Assembly: GCA_034408935.1 (NCBI GenBank) | Contig: DAOUMV010000013.1 | Span: forward strand, 248,001 to 312,000 | Direction: 5' to 3' | Source: DAOUMF01 sp034408935 | GTDB lineage: Bacteria > Chloroflexota > Dehalococcoidia > SM23-28-2 > RBG-16-64-32 | Length of the DNA stretch: 64,000 bases | Shown: positions 49,044 through 56,910 of the stretch, piece by piece | Numbering within the stretch: the stretch's first letter is position 1 | Layout of the letters: each line of letters starts with the position of its first letter | Position numbers and translations under genes: made by a program | The notes under the pieces: model-generated | The model's input: the letters and a program-made list of their open reading frames with translations, nothing else | The model's database searches: none | Told to the model about the DNA's origin: nothing

Positions 49044-49963
49044 CTAGACTCGTACTCCTCGTCAATTTCGCGCGCGATGTCCCTGAGTTGTTTCAAATGC
49101 TCTATCACGAACCAGGCGAAAATGTATGCCGTGGGCTGGTCGACGGAGTTCTCAGCCAGCGACTCTTCGAGACAAGCCCTCAGTTTGAGCAGAGGGTAAT
49201 CCAGTCGCTCATACAAGTGTTTCACTGAGTCGTAGGTCTCAATGTCAAGGCCTCGTCTGACGAGCGCCTCTCGGAAATCATCCAGAGCCTTCTGGACAGA
49301 CTCTAGCCCATACAATCCCAGGGGCCGATAATCGCGGCGGTCGGAGGCAGAGGCGAGCTTCTCAAACGGGTGGCCTAGGTTGTCGAAGATGGCCGAGAGC
49401 TTCTCCAATTTGAACTTCTCCTTATGCGCTTTGTCCCTGCGCTCCAACTCCTCAACGACGGCGCATAGGACTTGAGTAACGAATTTGCGTTGATCCTTGA
49501 TCAACTCGGGCACGGACACGGGTTGCATCTTTGATCGTCCATCGTCGTACACGGTGAGAAGTTCGAAGCCTCCTAGGCTCATCGTTGCACGAGCGATGAA
49601 GTGTGATCGTGGCTGGCCTCGCCTTTTCGTTGAGTGGCCAGCGGCGGCATGCCTAATTTCTCTGATCTGAGTTCTTTTCGGGTAATTGCTCAAATCGACC
49701 TTGATGTCCAGAGCTTCGCATATGTCCCGTACGGCGTCTTGCTGCAGAACTAGGGATTGCAGCAGACCATAGAGAGCTAAGTAACGGGCTCCCTCACTGG
49801 CGGGAACATCCCCGGCGGCGTAGGCGCTTATCGCCAGCGTTGTGTCTCCGACGACGTCTAGGCTGCTGCATAGCTGATTCCATAAGCCTAGCTTCTTAAG
49901 GAGGACATACTGTACTCGCGGGTTGTTTATGTAGCCGCGAATTCTATCTGTGAGCTCATGCAT
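49040..49963 (-). CDS. HEPN-like protein of unknown function
   Basis: 307 residues, helix-rich throughout, no membrane segment. IREIRHAAAGHSTKR near residue 105 resembles the R-x4-6-H catalytic motif of HEPN ribonucleases (typical form IRxxRNxxxGH). The remainder, including ISRS-like FIARATMSLGGFELLTV and a C-terminal coiled region, was not recognised. HEPN proteins are often toxins or defence nucleases; no antitoxin gene is adjacent. GC content is clearly lower than in clpX or tlyA, which suggests transfer. ATG 49963 lacks a Shine-Dalgarno. An inverted repeat at 50004-50030 abuts its -10 box. Confidence 0.62.
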   Translation of the reverse strand: MHELTDRIRGYINNPRVQYVLLKKLGLWNQLCSSLDVVGDTTLAISAYAAGDVPASEGARYLALYGLLQSLVLQQDAVRDICEALDIKVDLSNYPKRTQIREIRHAAAGHSTKRRGQPRSHFIARATMSLGGFELLTVYDDGRSKMQPVSVPELIKDQRKFVTQVLCAVVEELERRDKAHKEKFKLEKLSAIFDNLGHPFEKLASASDRRDYRPLGLYGLESVQKALDDFREALVRRGLDIETYDSVKHLYERLDYPLLKLRACLEESLAENSVDQPTAYIFAWFVIEHLKQLRDIAREIDEEYESS

Positions 49964-49995
49964 GTGCTCAGCGGGTCGAACGTCCTTTCGATAGT

Positions 49996-50030
49996 ATTAT
50001 AGTCCTATTCGGTGGCGTCACCGAAATAGG
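49996..50030 (-). promoter_or_regulatory. Promoter with overlapping inverted repeat before the HEPN-like gene
   Basis: On the minus strand TATAAT (49996-50001) is preceded two bases upstream by an inverted repeat at 50004-50030 with arms CCTATT-CGGTG and CACCG-AATAGG (one bulged base). The repeat covers the spacer and -35 zone. It looks like a repressor operator; as a terminator it lacks a T tract. Confidence 0.5.
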
Positions 50031-50084
50031 CCGTCAACCCCGGGCGTGGTGCCTGGGCATTCGTGCTGTGTTGAGGTCCCTTTT

Positions 50085-50197
50085 TCTGTCACCCTGAGCC
50101 GCCGCAGGCGGCGAAGGGTCTCGCGCTCCGCCGAGATTCTTCGCGGAGTTAATCCTGAGCGGGGCGCCAGATTCTTCGCTTCGCTCAGAATGACAGA
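50085..50197. repeat. Dispersed palindromic repeat (CCCTGAGC ... GCTCAGAATGACA type)
   Basis: Bounded by TCTGTCA (50085-50091) and TGACAGA (50191-50197). Inside are CCCTGAGC, a GCCGCC/GGCGGC palindrome, GAAGGGTCTC, a CTCCGC/GCGGAG hairpin and GAGATTCTTCGC. Immediately after it a further partial copy reads GAAGGGCTCAGAATGACG. Such elements are commonly scattered in high-GC environmental genomes. No encoded transposase. Confidence 0.65.
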
Positions 50198-50266
50198 GTG
50201 CGAAGGGCTCAGAATGACGTCTTTCGATGCTCTGCCCCTGGGCCCATCCGCTTGCCTGCGCTTTCG

Positions 50267-50275
50267 TGCTATGCT
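50267..50275 (+). promoter_or_regulatory. Extended -10 promoter of the hydrolase gene
   Basis: TGC followed by TATGCT, 55 bases before ATG 50331. The context TTCGTGCTAT is shared with the tlyA promoter at 51100. Confidence 0.45.
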
Positions 50276-50330
50276 TTCCGGAAGCGATGGCCAAGCGCAG
50301 GTTAGACCAGTTGTCGCTGAAGGAGGCACG

Positions 50331-51044
50331 ATGAGCACTTACGTCCTAGTTCATGGGGCGTGGCATGGGGGCTGGTGCTGGGACAAGATCGTACCGCTGC
50401 TGGAGAAGCGGGGGCACAAGGCGGTGGCGCCTGACCTGCCGGGGCACGGCAACAACAAGAGCCCCATTTCGGAGGTCTCCCTTCAAGCCTACACAGAGCG
50501 CTTGATCAAGGTCTTGGAGGCCCAGCCTGAGACCGTCGTTCTCGTTGGCCACAGCATGGGCGGCATCGTCATATCCCAAGCCGCCGAGTGTCGCCCCGAG
50601 CGGGTCAAGACCCTGGTGTACCTGTGCGCTTTCCTGCTGCGTGATGGCGAATCCCTGCTCCAGATCGCCCAGGGCGATACGGAGGCTCTAGTTCTGCCGA
50701 ATCTTGTCATGACCGACGATCAAAGCAGCGGCACGGTCAGAGATGAGGCTATCAAGGAAGCCTTCTACGGTGATTGCTCCGATGAGGACGTGGCGAGAGC
50801 CAAATCCCTCTTGGTTCCCCAAGCTGCGGCTCCCTTCGCCACACCCGTGCACACGACTGCCGAGAACTTCGGCCGGGTGCCGCGAATCTACATCGAGTGC
50901 CTCCGCGACAGGGCGATCTCTCCCTCTGTCCAGAAGCAGATGTACACGGCGCAGCCGTGCCAGGGGGTGATCTCGATGGATACCGGCCATTCCTCGTTCT
51001 TCTCAGCCCCCGAGGAACTGGCGGCCCACCTGGCTGCAATCTAG
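50331..51044 (+). CDS. Alpha/beta hydrolase (plant esterase / hydroxynitrile-lyase-like clade)
   Basis: 237 residues. YVLVHGAWHGGWCWDKIVPLLEKRGH is typical of the methylesterase/hydroxynitrile lyase group; GHSMGG is the nucleophile elbow and DTGHSSFFSAPEELA carries the catalytic His. Probably a cytoplasmic esterase for small esters. ATG 50331 is supported by AAGGAGG 6 bases upstream; the longer frame back to 50046 crosses the dispersed repeat and is rejected. Separate transcription unit from tlyA, which has its own promoter. Confidence 0.88.
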   Translation: MSTYVLVHGAWHGGWCWDKIVPLLEKRGHKAVAPDLPGHGNNKSPISEVSLQAYTERLIKVLEAQPETVVLVGHSMGGIVISQAAECRPERVKTLVYLCAFLLRDGESLLQIAQGDTEALVLPNLVMTDDQSSGTVRDEAIKEAFYGDCSDEDVARAKSLLVPQAAAPFATPVHTTAENFGRVPRIYIECLRDRAISPSVQKQMYTAQPCQGVISMDTGHSSFFSAPEELAAHLAAI

Positions 51045-51102
51045 ATGTGGTCGCTCCAAGCAGTGCTGGTCAGGTGAACTTCGACCCCGCGCTAACCATT
51101 CG

Positions 51103-51111
51103 TGCTATATT
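51103..51111 (+). promoter_or_regulatory. Extended -10 promoter of tlyA-nadK
   Basis: TGC followed by TATATT, ending 10 bases before ATG 51122, so only a few bases of leader are expected. The surrounding ATTCGTGCT...TTGAG is repeated almost exactly at about 50059-50076. Confidence 0.5.
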
Positions 51112-51121
51112 GAGATGCAAG

Positions 51122-51928
51122 ATGGGCAGCAAACGGAGACTGGATCTGCTGCTGTTGGAGCGTGGCCTGGTCGAGAGCCCCGAGAAGGCGCGGGCCGCCG
51201 TGATGGCTGGCTCAGTACTGGTCGACGAGCGGCCGGCGGTGAAGCCAGCCAGCCTGGTAGAAGAGGGCGCCAGCCTGCGCCTGCTGGCGCGCCCGCGCTA
51301 CGCCAGCCGCGGCGGCGAGAAGCTCGAGCACGCTTTGGACATCTTCGAGCTCGATATCGCTCGCGCCGTCGCCGCCGATATTGGGGCGTCAACGGGAGGC
51401 TTCACCGACTGCCTCCTCCAGCACGACGCCTCCCGCGTCTACGCCATCGATGTGGGACGAGGCCAGTTGGACATGCACCTGCGCCAGGACCCGCGGGTGG
51501 TGGTGATGGAGAGGGTCAACGCCCGCTATCTGGAGGGGCTCCCGGAGCCTGTTGACCTGGTGACCGTGGACGTGGCGTTCATCTCCCTGCGACAGGTGCT
51601 GCCGGCAGCCATGCGTCTGCTGGTATCTAATACGAAGGCCAGGGTTGAGCCTGGCCTTCAGGACAAAGAGCGTGGGCGCGGGTCCATAATCGCGCTGTTC
51701 AAGCCCCAGTTCGAGGCGGCGCCGCGCGAGGTGAGCAAGGGCGGCGTCATCCGCGACCCGCAGATGCATGCCAGGCTGATCGGCCGGTTCGCGGCATGGT
51801 GCGTTAAGAACGACCTGCGGGTCCTGGGCCTGACGGCGTCGCCGCTGCTGGGCCCGGCGGGCAACCGCGAGTTCTTCTTCCATTTAAGGCCTGCCCTGAG
51901 CGAAGTCGGAGGGGAGGCCTCCCCGTGA
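51122..51928 (+). CDS. tlyA: TlyA family rRNA (cytidine-2'-O)-methyltransferase / S4-domain protein
   Basis: 268 residues. An N-terminal S4 RNA-binding domain (RLDLLLLERGLVESPEKARAAVMAGSVLV) and an FtsJ-like methyltransferase with ADIGASTGGFTDCLLQ as SAM motif I. Members methylate 16S/23S rRNA; some are called hemolysins. The final 12 residues (ALSEVGGEASP) are coded by the dispersed repeat and are not family sequence. ATG 51122. The stop overlaps the nadK start (GTGA), so the two are coupled; tlyA-nadK is a common pairing. Confidence 0.92.
   Translation: MGSKRRLDLLLLERGLVESPEKARAAVMAGSVLVDERPAVKPASLVEEGASLRLLARPRYASRGGEKLEHALDIFELDIARAVAADIGASTGGFTDCLLQHDASRVYAIDVGRGQLDMHLRQDPRVVVMERVNARYLEGLPEPVDLVTVDVAFISLRQVLPAAMRLLVSNTKARVEPGLQDKERGRGSIIALFKPQFEAAPREVSKGGVIRDPQMHARLIGRFAAWCVKNDLRVLGLTASPLLGPAGNREFFFHLRPALSEVGGEASP
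51889..51925. repeat. Dispersed GAGCGAAG-type repeat inside the 3' end of tlyA
   Basis: CCTGCCCTGAGCGAAG then TCGGAGGGG at 51890-51914, followed by the palindrome AGGCCTCCCC. It shares the core CCTGAGCGAAG with the pyrR 3' end at 436-460 (minus strand). It encodes the last residues of TlyA and reaches the nadK start codon. Confidence 0.6.
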
Positions 51929-52803
51929 GGAAGGCCGGCATCTTCATCGCCCCCCGCTGGAGCGGCGCCAAGAAACTGCTGGAGAGCCTGCACGCGGCCC
52001 TCGCCAAGGACGTGGACGAGGTGTGGCAGACATCCAACTTGGATGACCACGACGCCCAGGAGAAGATCGAAGGGACGGACCTCATCGTCTGCCTCGGCGG
52101 CGACGGCTCTATGCTGTGGGCGGGACGCGCGGTCGTGCCTCACGCAGTGCCCATCCTGGGTGTGAACATGGGGCACCTCGGGTTCCTGGCCGAGATCGGT
52201 CCCAAAGAGCTGATGGACAGGCTGCCCGAGGTACTGAAGGGGAAGGGGCGAATGGAACAGCGAGCGATGCTCCAGGCCAGCGTCCCGGCCTGGGGCCAGA
52301 CATTCCACGCCCTCAACGATGTGGTGGTCGGTCGCTCCATAGCGGGGCGGCCCGTCTATCTGGACGTATCCGTGGACGGCCGCCGACTGGCTCTTTACCG
52401 CAGCGACGCCCTGATCGTTGCCACGGCCACCGGCAGCACCGGCTATTCCCTGTCCGCACGCGGCCCCATCCTCCATCCGGAGTCGCGGGACATGGTGTTG
52501 ACGCCGGTAGCGCCTCACCTGGCCCCGGCACGGGCCCTCGTGCTACCCCAGGATGCCATCGTTGATCTGGTCGTGAGCACGGAGGAGGGCGCTACCGTCA
52601 GCATCGACGGACAGGTGAACCGAGAGCTGGGGAGCGGCGACACGGTCTCCATCTGTCGCAGCCCCCACGTGGCGCGGTTCCTGCGGCTGTCGGGGCCATC
52701 GGACCATTACCGTCTCCTCGCCGAGCGGCTGGAATGGCTGCGGGGGATGAACCCCGCCGAGTTCCCTGAGCTGTTCGAGCAGGGAGGCGGCGAACCCAAG
52801 TAG
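51925..52803 (+). CDS. nadK: NAD kinase
   Basis: 292 residues; phosphorylates NAD to NADP. GGDGSML (about residues 56-62), LNDVVVGR in the NE/D motif position, and TATGSTGYSLSARGP are the family motifs. The active-site Asp is in GGDG. GTG 51925 overlaps the tlyA stop by 4 bases. The C-terminus (GMNPAEFPELFEQGG) is a normal short extension. Followed 30 bases later by a Nudix hydrolase that may act on ADP-ribose or NAD-derived nucleotides, so a small nicotinamide-nucleotide group. Confidence 0.96.
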   Translation: MRKAGIFIAPRWSGAKKLLESLHAALAKDVDEVWQTSNLDDHDAQEKIEGTDLIVCLGGDGSMLWAGRAVVPHAVPILGVNMGHLGFLAEIGPKELMDRLPEVLKGKGRMEQRAMLQASVPAWGQTFHALNDVVVGRSIAGRPVYLDVSVDGRRLALYRSDALIVATATGSTGYSLSARGPILHPESRDMVLTPVAPHLAPARALVLPQDAIVDLVVSTEEGATVSIDGQVNRELGSGDTVSICRSPHVARFLRLSGPSDHYRLLAERLEWLRGMNPAEFPELFEQGGGEPK

Positions 52804-52833
52804 AGGACTGACGGCCTGCCTCGGAGCCGGGAG

Positions 52834-53394
52834 TTGTCGGAGCCATCGCCGGAGCGAGTCCTGGAGAGCCGCCGCCTGTATGAGGGGCGTGTGGTGAACC
52901 TGCGGGTGGATACCGTGGAGCTGGCGGCGGGTGGGAAGACGACTCGAGAGGTGGTGGAGCACGGCGAGGTCGTAGCGGTTGTGCCGCTTCTGGAAGGGAA
53001 GGACGTGCTGCTGGTCCGGCAGTACCGTTTGCCCGTCGCCCAGACGCTGCTGGAGGTCCCAGCCGGGGGCGTCGACGAGGGTGAGAGCAGCGAGGAGGCA
53101 GCGCAGCGAGAGCTGGGGGAGGAGTGCGGCCAGCGGGCCGACCGTCTGGAGCGGCTGGGCGGCTTCCACGCGTCGCCGGGGTTCTGCAGCGAGTTCATGC
53201 ACGTGTTCCTGGCCACCCAACTCCAGCCCGTGCGGGCGCGCCCGGACCCAGACGAGGAGATCGCAGTGGTCCGGCTGCCCCTGGCGGAGGCGCTACGCCT
53301 GGTGCGCCAGGGGGAGATACGGGACGGCAAGAGCATTATCGCTTTGACGTGGACGTGGGAAAAAGTGAGCGATTTCACTATTGAACACAGGTGA
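52834..53394 (+). CDS. Nudix hydrolase, ADP-ribose pyrophosphatase-like
   Basis: 186 residues with a complete Nudix box, GGVDEGESSEEAAQRELGEECG (G-x5-E-x7-REL-x-EE-x-G), and the ADP-ribose pyrophosphatase features VVAVVPLLEGKDVLLVRQYRLPV and the later SPGFCSEFMHVFLA. TTG 52834 is the natural start (MSEPSPERVLESRRLYEGRV) although no strong Shine-Dalgarno precedes it. It probably recycles ADP-ribose. Its 3' end contains the promoter of the sdh operon (53381-53409). Confidence 0.92.
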   Translation: MSEPSPERVLESRRLYEGRVVNLRVDTVELAAGGKTTREVVEHGEVVAVVPLLEGKDVLLVRQYRLPVAQTLLEVPAGGVDEGESSEEAAQRELGEECGQRADRLERLGGFHASPGFCSEFMHVFLATQLQPVRARPDPDEEIAVVRLPLAEALRLVRQGEIRDGKSIIALTWTWEKVSDFTIEHR

Positions 53395-53409
53395 TGCACT
53401 TGCTAGAAT
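53381..53409 (+). promoter_or_regulatory. Promoter of the sdhCAB operon
   Basis: -35 TTGAAC (53381-53386), 17-base spacer ending in TGC, -10 TAGAAT (53404-53409). It starts inside the last codons of the Nudix gene; ATG 53449 follows with GGAGG upstream. Confidence 0.7.
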
Positions 53410-53448
53410 GAGCCACGGTTTGTGGGCCACCATCGTTCGGAGGCATTG

Positions 53449-54246
53449 ATGGCGCAGGAGCAGGTGATCGGCTCTCCGCACCGGCTTGGCTTTCTGGAAA
53501 CCCTTCGCAGAGACCGCTGGTGGGTGGAGCCGACCCTGCTGCTACTGGGGCTGATTCTCTTCTTCGGCTACCTGGCCGTGTCTGCCTTCCTTGACGAATG
53601 GTCCTTCAAGGAAGGCCCGTATGTGTCGCCGGTCTTCGAGTCCGGCCCCTTCATGTTCATCAAGCGGCTGGAGGAGCCGTTTAGTTCGTGGTTCCTGTCG
53701 CCAGCCTTCGTAATCCTGTGGATCCCAGCCGGATTCCGTCTCACCTGCTACTACTTCCGTCAGGCCTACTACCGGTCCGGCTTCCTGAGCCCACCAGCCT
53801 GCGCCGTTGGCGATGCCTGGAAGACGTACACGGGCGAGTCACGCTTTCCCCTGATTATTCAGAACGCGCATCGCTTCTTCATGTACGCTGCGCTAATCCT
53901 GGTCTGGTTCCAGTGGGCGACGGCTGTCAAGGGCTTCCACGATCCTGATGAGGGTTGGGGCATAGGCCTTGGCTCCGTCATCCTGGTCATCGACTCGATA
54001 CTGCTGTCGTTCTACCTGTTCTCCTGCCATGCGCTGCGTCACATGATCGGCGGCCGTCTCAACTGCTTCAGTTGCTCCCTGCAGAACCGGGTGCAGAAGA
54101 AGGCATGGAACTGGGTCTCACGCCTGAACGTTAACCACGCGGTATGGGCATGGTCGAGCCTGTTCAGCGTCCTCGTAACGGACATCTACATCCGTCTGGT
54201 GGCAAACGGACACATCACGGACCCCAATACGTGGAGTAGCTTCTGA
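53449..54246 (+). CDS. sdhC: Succinate dehydrogenase membrane anchor (five-helix type)
   Basis: 265 residues with about five membrane helices (roughly 27-47, 78-97, 138-155, 172-195, 228-247). His residues in NAHRFFMY and CHALRH are candidate heme or quinone-site ligands. It resembles the single large anchor found in actinobacterial and Chloroflexi succinate dehydrogenases rather than the split SdhC/SdhD. ATG 53449 with CGGAGG upstream; the outer start at 53422 is unlikely. sdhA begins 15 bases downstream. The family assignment rests mainly on the operon. Confidence 0.85.
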   Translation: MAQEQVIGSPHRLGFLETLRRDRWWVEPTLLLLGLILFFGYLAVSAFLDEWSFKEGPYVSPVFESGPFMFIKRLEEPFSSWFLSPAFVILWIPAGFRLTCYYFRQAYYRSGFLSPPACAVGDAWKTYTGESRFPLIIQNAHRFFMYAALILVWFQWATAVKGFHDPDEGWGIGLGSVILVIDSILLSFYLFSCHALRHMIGGRLNCFSCSLQNRVQKKAWNWVSRLNVNHAVWAWSSLFSVLVTDIYIRLVANGHITDPNTWSSF

Positions 54247-54261
54247 TGGGAAGGCGCGCCG

Positions 54262-56070
54262 GTGCCTGAGTACGAAAAGCACGAATACGACGTCCTCGTG
54301 ATCGGTGCGGGCGGCGCTGGCCTGCGTACCGCTATTGAGGCATCCGCCACAGGGGCGCGCACGGCCCTGGTCTGCAAATCACTGCTGGGTAAGGCGCACA
54401 CGGTGATGGCCGAGGGCGGCATCGCCGCTGCCCTGGGCAACCTCTATCCGGAAGACAACTGGAAGGTGCACTTCCGCGACACGATGCGCGGCGGCAAGAT
54501 GCTCAATAACTGGCGGATGGCCCAGATCCACGCCCAGGAGGCGCCGGCGCGGGTGCTGGAACTCGAGCGCTGGGGCGCCCTCTTCGACCGCACCAAGGAC
54601 GGACGCATCTCCCAGCGTCCCTTCGGCGGCCACCGCTACGATCGCCTCGCTCACGTCGGCGACCGCACGGGCCTGGAGATGATCCGCACCCTTCAGCAGC
54701 ACGCCATCCACCAGGGCATAGACGTGTACATGGAGTGCACTATCTCCCGCCTCCTCAAGGACGGCGACCGCATCGCCGGCGCCATCGGCTACTGGCGCGA
54801 GAGCGGCGACCTCGTTCTGTTCAACGCGAAGGCGGTGGTGCTGGCCACAGGCGGCATCGGCAAAGCGTGGAAGGTCACCTCCAACTCCTGGGAGTACACC
54901 GGCGACGGCCACTCGCTGGCCTACTGGGCAGGGGCCGACCTCATCGACATGGAGTTCGTCCAGTTCCACCCCACGGGCATGGTCTGGCCGCCCAGTGTGC
55001 GGGGCCTCCTGGTCACGGAGGGCGTGCGGGGAGATGGCGGTGTCCTCAAGAACTCCGAAGGCGCACGCTTCATGTTCAACTACATCTCGGACTTCTTCAA
55101 GGCTGAGACCGCCGACACGGAGGAGGAGGCGGAGCGCTGGTTCACAGACAAGATCAACAATCGCCGCACACCGGACCTGCTGCCGCGGGACGAGGTGGCA
55201 CGGGCGATCAACGCTGAGGTCAAAGCGGGACGGGGCAGCCCTCACGGCGGCGTCTTCCTGGACATCGCCACTCGGCGCTCCGCCGACGACATAAAGCGCA
55301 TGCTACCCAGCATGTACCACCAGTTCAAGAAGCTGGCCGACGTCGACATAACGACGACGCCCATGGAGGTGGGGCCAACGTGTCACTACGTCATGGGCGG
55401 TATCCGCGTGGACCCGGAGACGCAGGCGGCCACTGTACCCGGCCTGTTCGCGGCCGGCGAATGCGGCGCCGGGCTCCACGGCGCCAACCGGCTAGGCGGC
55501 AACTCCCTGTCCGACCTGGTAGTGTTCGGGCAGCGGGCCGGCAAGGGTGCCGCCGAATACGCCAAGAGCCTCACCGACCTGCCCTCGATCAACCCCGCCG
55601 AGGCCGATGAGTGCGCCGCCGCCATGCTGGCCCACTTCGAGCGGAGCGGCGAGGAGAACCCGTATGGCCTCCAGCAGGAACTACAGGACACGATGCAGAA
55701 CCTGGTTGGCATCATCCGCACGGGCTCAGAACTGGAGGAGGCGATCGAGAAGATCCAGTCCTACAAGGAACGCGCACGGCACACCAGCGTCGAGGGCAAC
55801 AAGCAGTACAACCCGGGCTGGCACCTGGCGATGGACCTGCGGTCACTCCTGACTGTCGCGGAGGCGACAGCGCGGGCGGCCCTGGAGCGTAAGGAAAGCC
55901 GGGGCGCGCAGACTCGCGATGACTACCCGGAGACCAGCCCGGAGTTCGCCAAAGTGAACGTGGTCATACGCATGGGCCCCGACGGACAGCCACAGGTATC
56001 GCAAGAGCCGCTTCCGGAGATGCCGGAAGAGCTGCGGCAGGTGATGGAGGAGGCGGCCGCCAGTGCCTGA
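54262..56070 (+). CDS. sdhA: Succinate dehydrogenase/fumarate reductase flavoprotein subunit
   Basis: 602 residues. FAD-binding GAGGAG at 15-20, His46 in KAHTVMAEGG as the covalent FAD site, QFHPTGM substrate motif, and TPMEVGPTCHYVMGGIRVD (active-site His and Arg region). It oxidises succinate to fumarate on the cytoplasmic face of the membrane complex. GTG 54262. Stop overlaps sdhB by 8 bases. The direction of the physiological reaction cannot be read, but neighbouring fumarase and malate dehydrogenase suggest a TCA-type flow. Confidence 0.96.
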   Translation: MPEYEKHEYDVLVIGAGGAGLRTAIEASATGARTALVCKSLLGKAHTVMAEGGIAAALGNLYPEDNWKVHFRDTMRGGKMLNNWRMAQIHAQEAPARVLELERWGALFDRTKDGRISQRPFGGHRYDRLAHVGDRTGLEMIRTLQQHAIHQGIDVYMECTISRLLKDGDRIAGAIGYWRESGDLVLFNAKAVVLATGGIGKAWKVTSNSWEYTGDGHSLAYWAGADLIDMEFVQFHPTGMVWPPSVRGLLVTEGVRGDGGVLKNSEGARFMFNYISDFFKAETADTEEEAERWFTDKINNRRTPDLLPRDEVARAINAEVKAGRGSPHGGVFLDIATRRSADDIKRMLPSMYHQFKKLADVDITTTPMEVGPTCHYVMGGIRVDPETQAATVPGLFAAGECGAGLHGANRLGGNSLSDLVVFGQRAGKGAAEYAKSLTDLPSINPAEADECAAAMLAHFERSGEENPYGLQQELQDTMQNLVGIIRTGSELEEAIEKIQSYKERARHTSVEGNKQYNPGWHLAMDLRSLLTVAEATARAALERKESRGAQTRDDYPETSPEFAKVNVVIRMGPDGQPQVSQEPLPEMPEELRQVMEEAAASA

Positions 56071-56806
56071 GGTGACGATGCGCGTCTTCCGGGGCAACGC
56101 CGATAGCGGCGAGTTCGTGGACTATCGGGTTGAGGTGGAGGAAGGCAACGTTGTCCTCGACGTGATCCACAAGATACAGGCCACCCAGGCCAACGACCTG
56201 GCGGTTCGATGGAACTGCAAGGCCGGTAAGTGCGGCTCCTGTAGTACTGAACTCAACGGTAAACCGTCACTGATGTGCATGACGCGGATGAGCTCCTTCG
56301 AACCCGGGCAGGTTATTACCGTCGCCCCGATGAAGACGTTCCCCCTCATCAAGGACCTGACCACGGACGTCTCCTTCAACTTCGAGGTGGCGAAGAAGAT
56401 CCCGCCCGTCAAGCTCGTTCCACCGGGGCCGGACGGCACCTATCGGATAATGCAGGATGACGTCGAGCGCGGCCAGGAGTTCCGCAAGTGCATTGAGTGC
56501 TTCCTGTGCCAGAACGTTTGCCACGTCATCCGCGACCACCCGGACAACAAAGCGAGCTTCTTCGGCCCGCGATTCTTGATGCGCCTCGCCGAGCTGGACA
56601 TGCACCCACTCAATACACAAGATTACAGAAAGCTGATGCGTGAGACGGCTGGCATAGGCTACTGCAACATCACGAAGTGCTGCACCGAGGTCTGCCCGGA
56701 GGAAATCCACATAACATTCAACGGCATCATCCCCGCCAAGGAGAGGGTGGCGGACAGCTACTACGATCCCATCCGCTGGATCCTCCGTAAGCTGTCCGGC
56801 AAGTGA
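56063..56806 (+). CDS. sdhB: Succinate dehydrogenase/fumarate reductase iron-sulfur subunit
   Basis: 247 residues. The N-terminal plant-ferredoxin domain has CKAGKCGSCS with a later LMC for the 2Fe-2S cluster; the C-terminal domain has CIECFLCQNVC and CNITKCCTEVCPE for the 4Fe-4S and 3Fe-4S clusters. It passes electrons from FAD to the anchor. GTG 56063 overlaps sdhA. Ends 104 bases before the convergent fumarase gene; no clear terminator was seen in that gap. Confidence 0.96.
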   Translation: MPEVTMRVFRGNADSGEFVDYRVEVEEGNVVLDVIHKIQATQANDLAVRWNCKAGKCGSCSTELNGKPSLMCMTRMSSFEPGQVITVAPMKTFPLIKDLTTDVSFNFEVAKKIPPVKLVPPGPDGTYRIMQDDVERGQEFRKCIECFLCQNVCHVIRDHPDNKASFFGPRFLMRLAELDMHPLNTQDYRKLMRETAGIGYCNITKCCTEVCPEEIHITFNGIIPAKERVADSYYDPIRWILRKLSGK

Positions 56807-56910
56807 CGCTCGCCCCCCCCCGAGGCGCGGGATCCCCATAGTCCAGCGGAGGGCTTCCTAGAGCACCAGCGCTTCCGCCTAGGCCACTTCCTGACCCTGG
56901 TCGCTCGGTT

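Larger units (their letters stand above)
50031..50330. other. Gene-free stretch around a dispersed repeat
   Basis: No coding frame with family features. It holds the dispersed palindromic repeat (50085-50197) and the extended -10 box of the next gene. An open frame runs through it into the hydrolase, but its translation is repeat-derived. Confidence 0.6.

Noticed and set aside
49964..50330. tRNA or small RNA gene in the largest gap
   Set aside because: No cloverleaf or CCA end; the foldable parts are explained by the dispersed repeat and the inverted repeat at the promoter.
56807..56910. Terminator between the convergent sdhB and fumB genes
   Set aside because: No convincing stem with a T tract on either strand.
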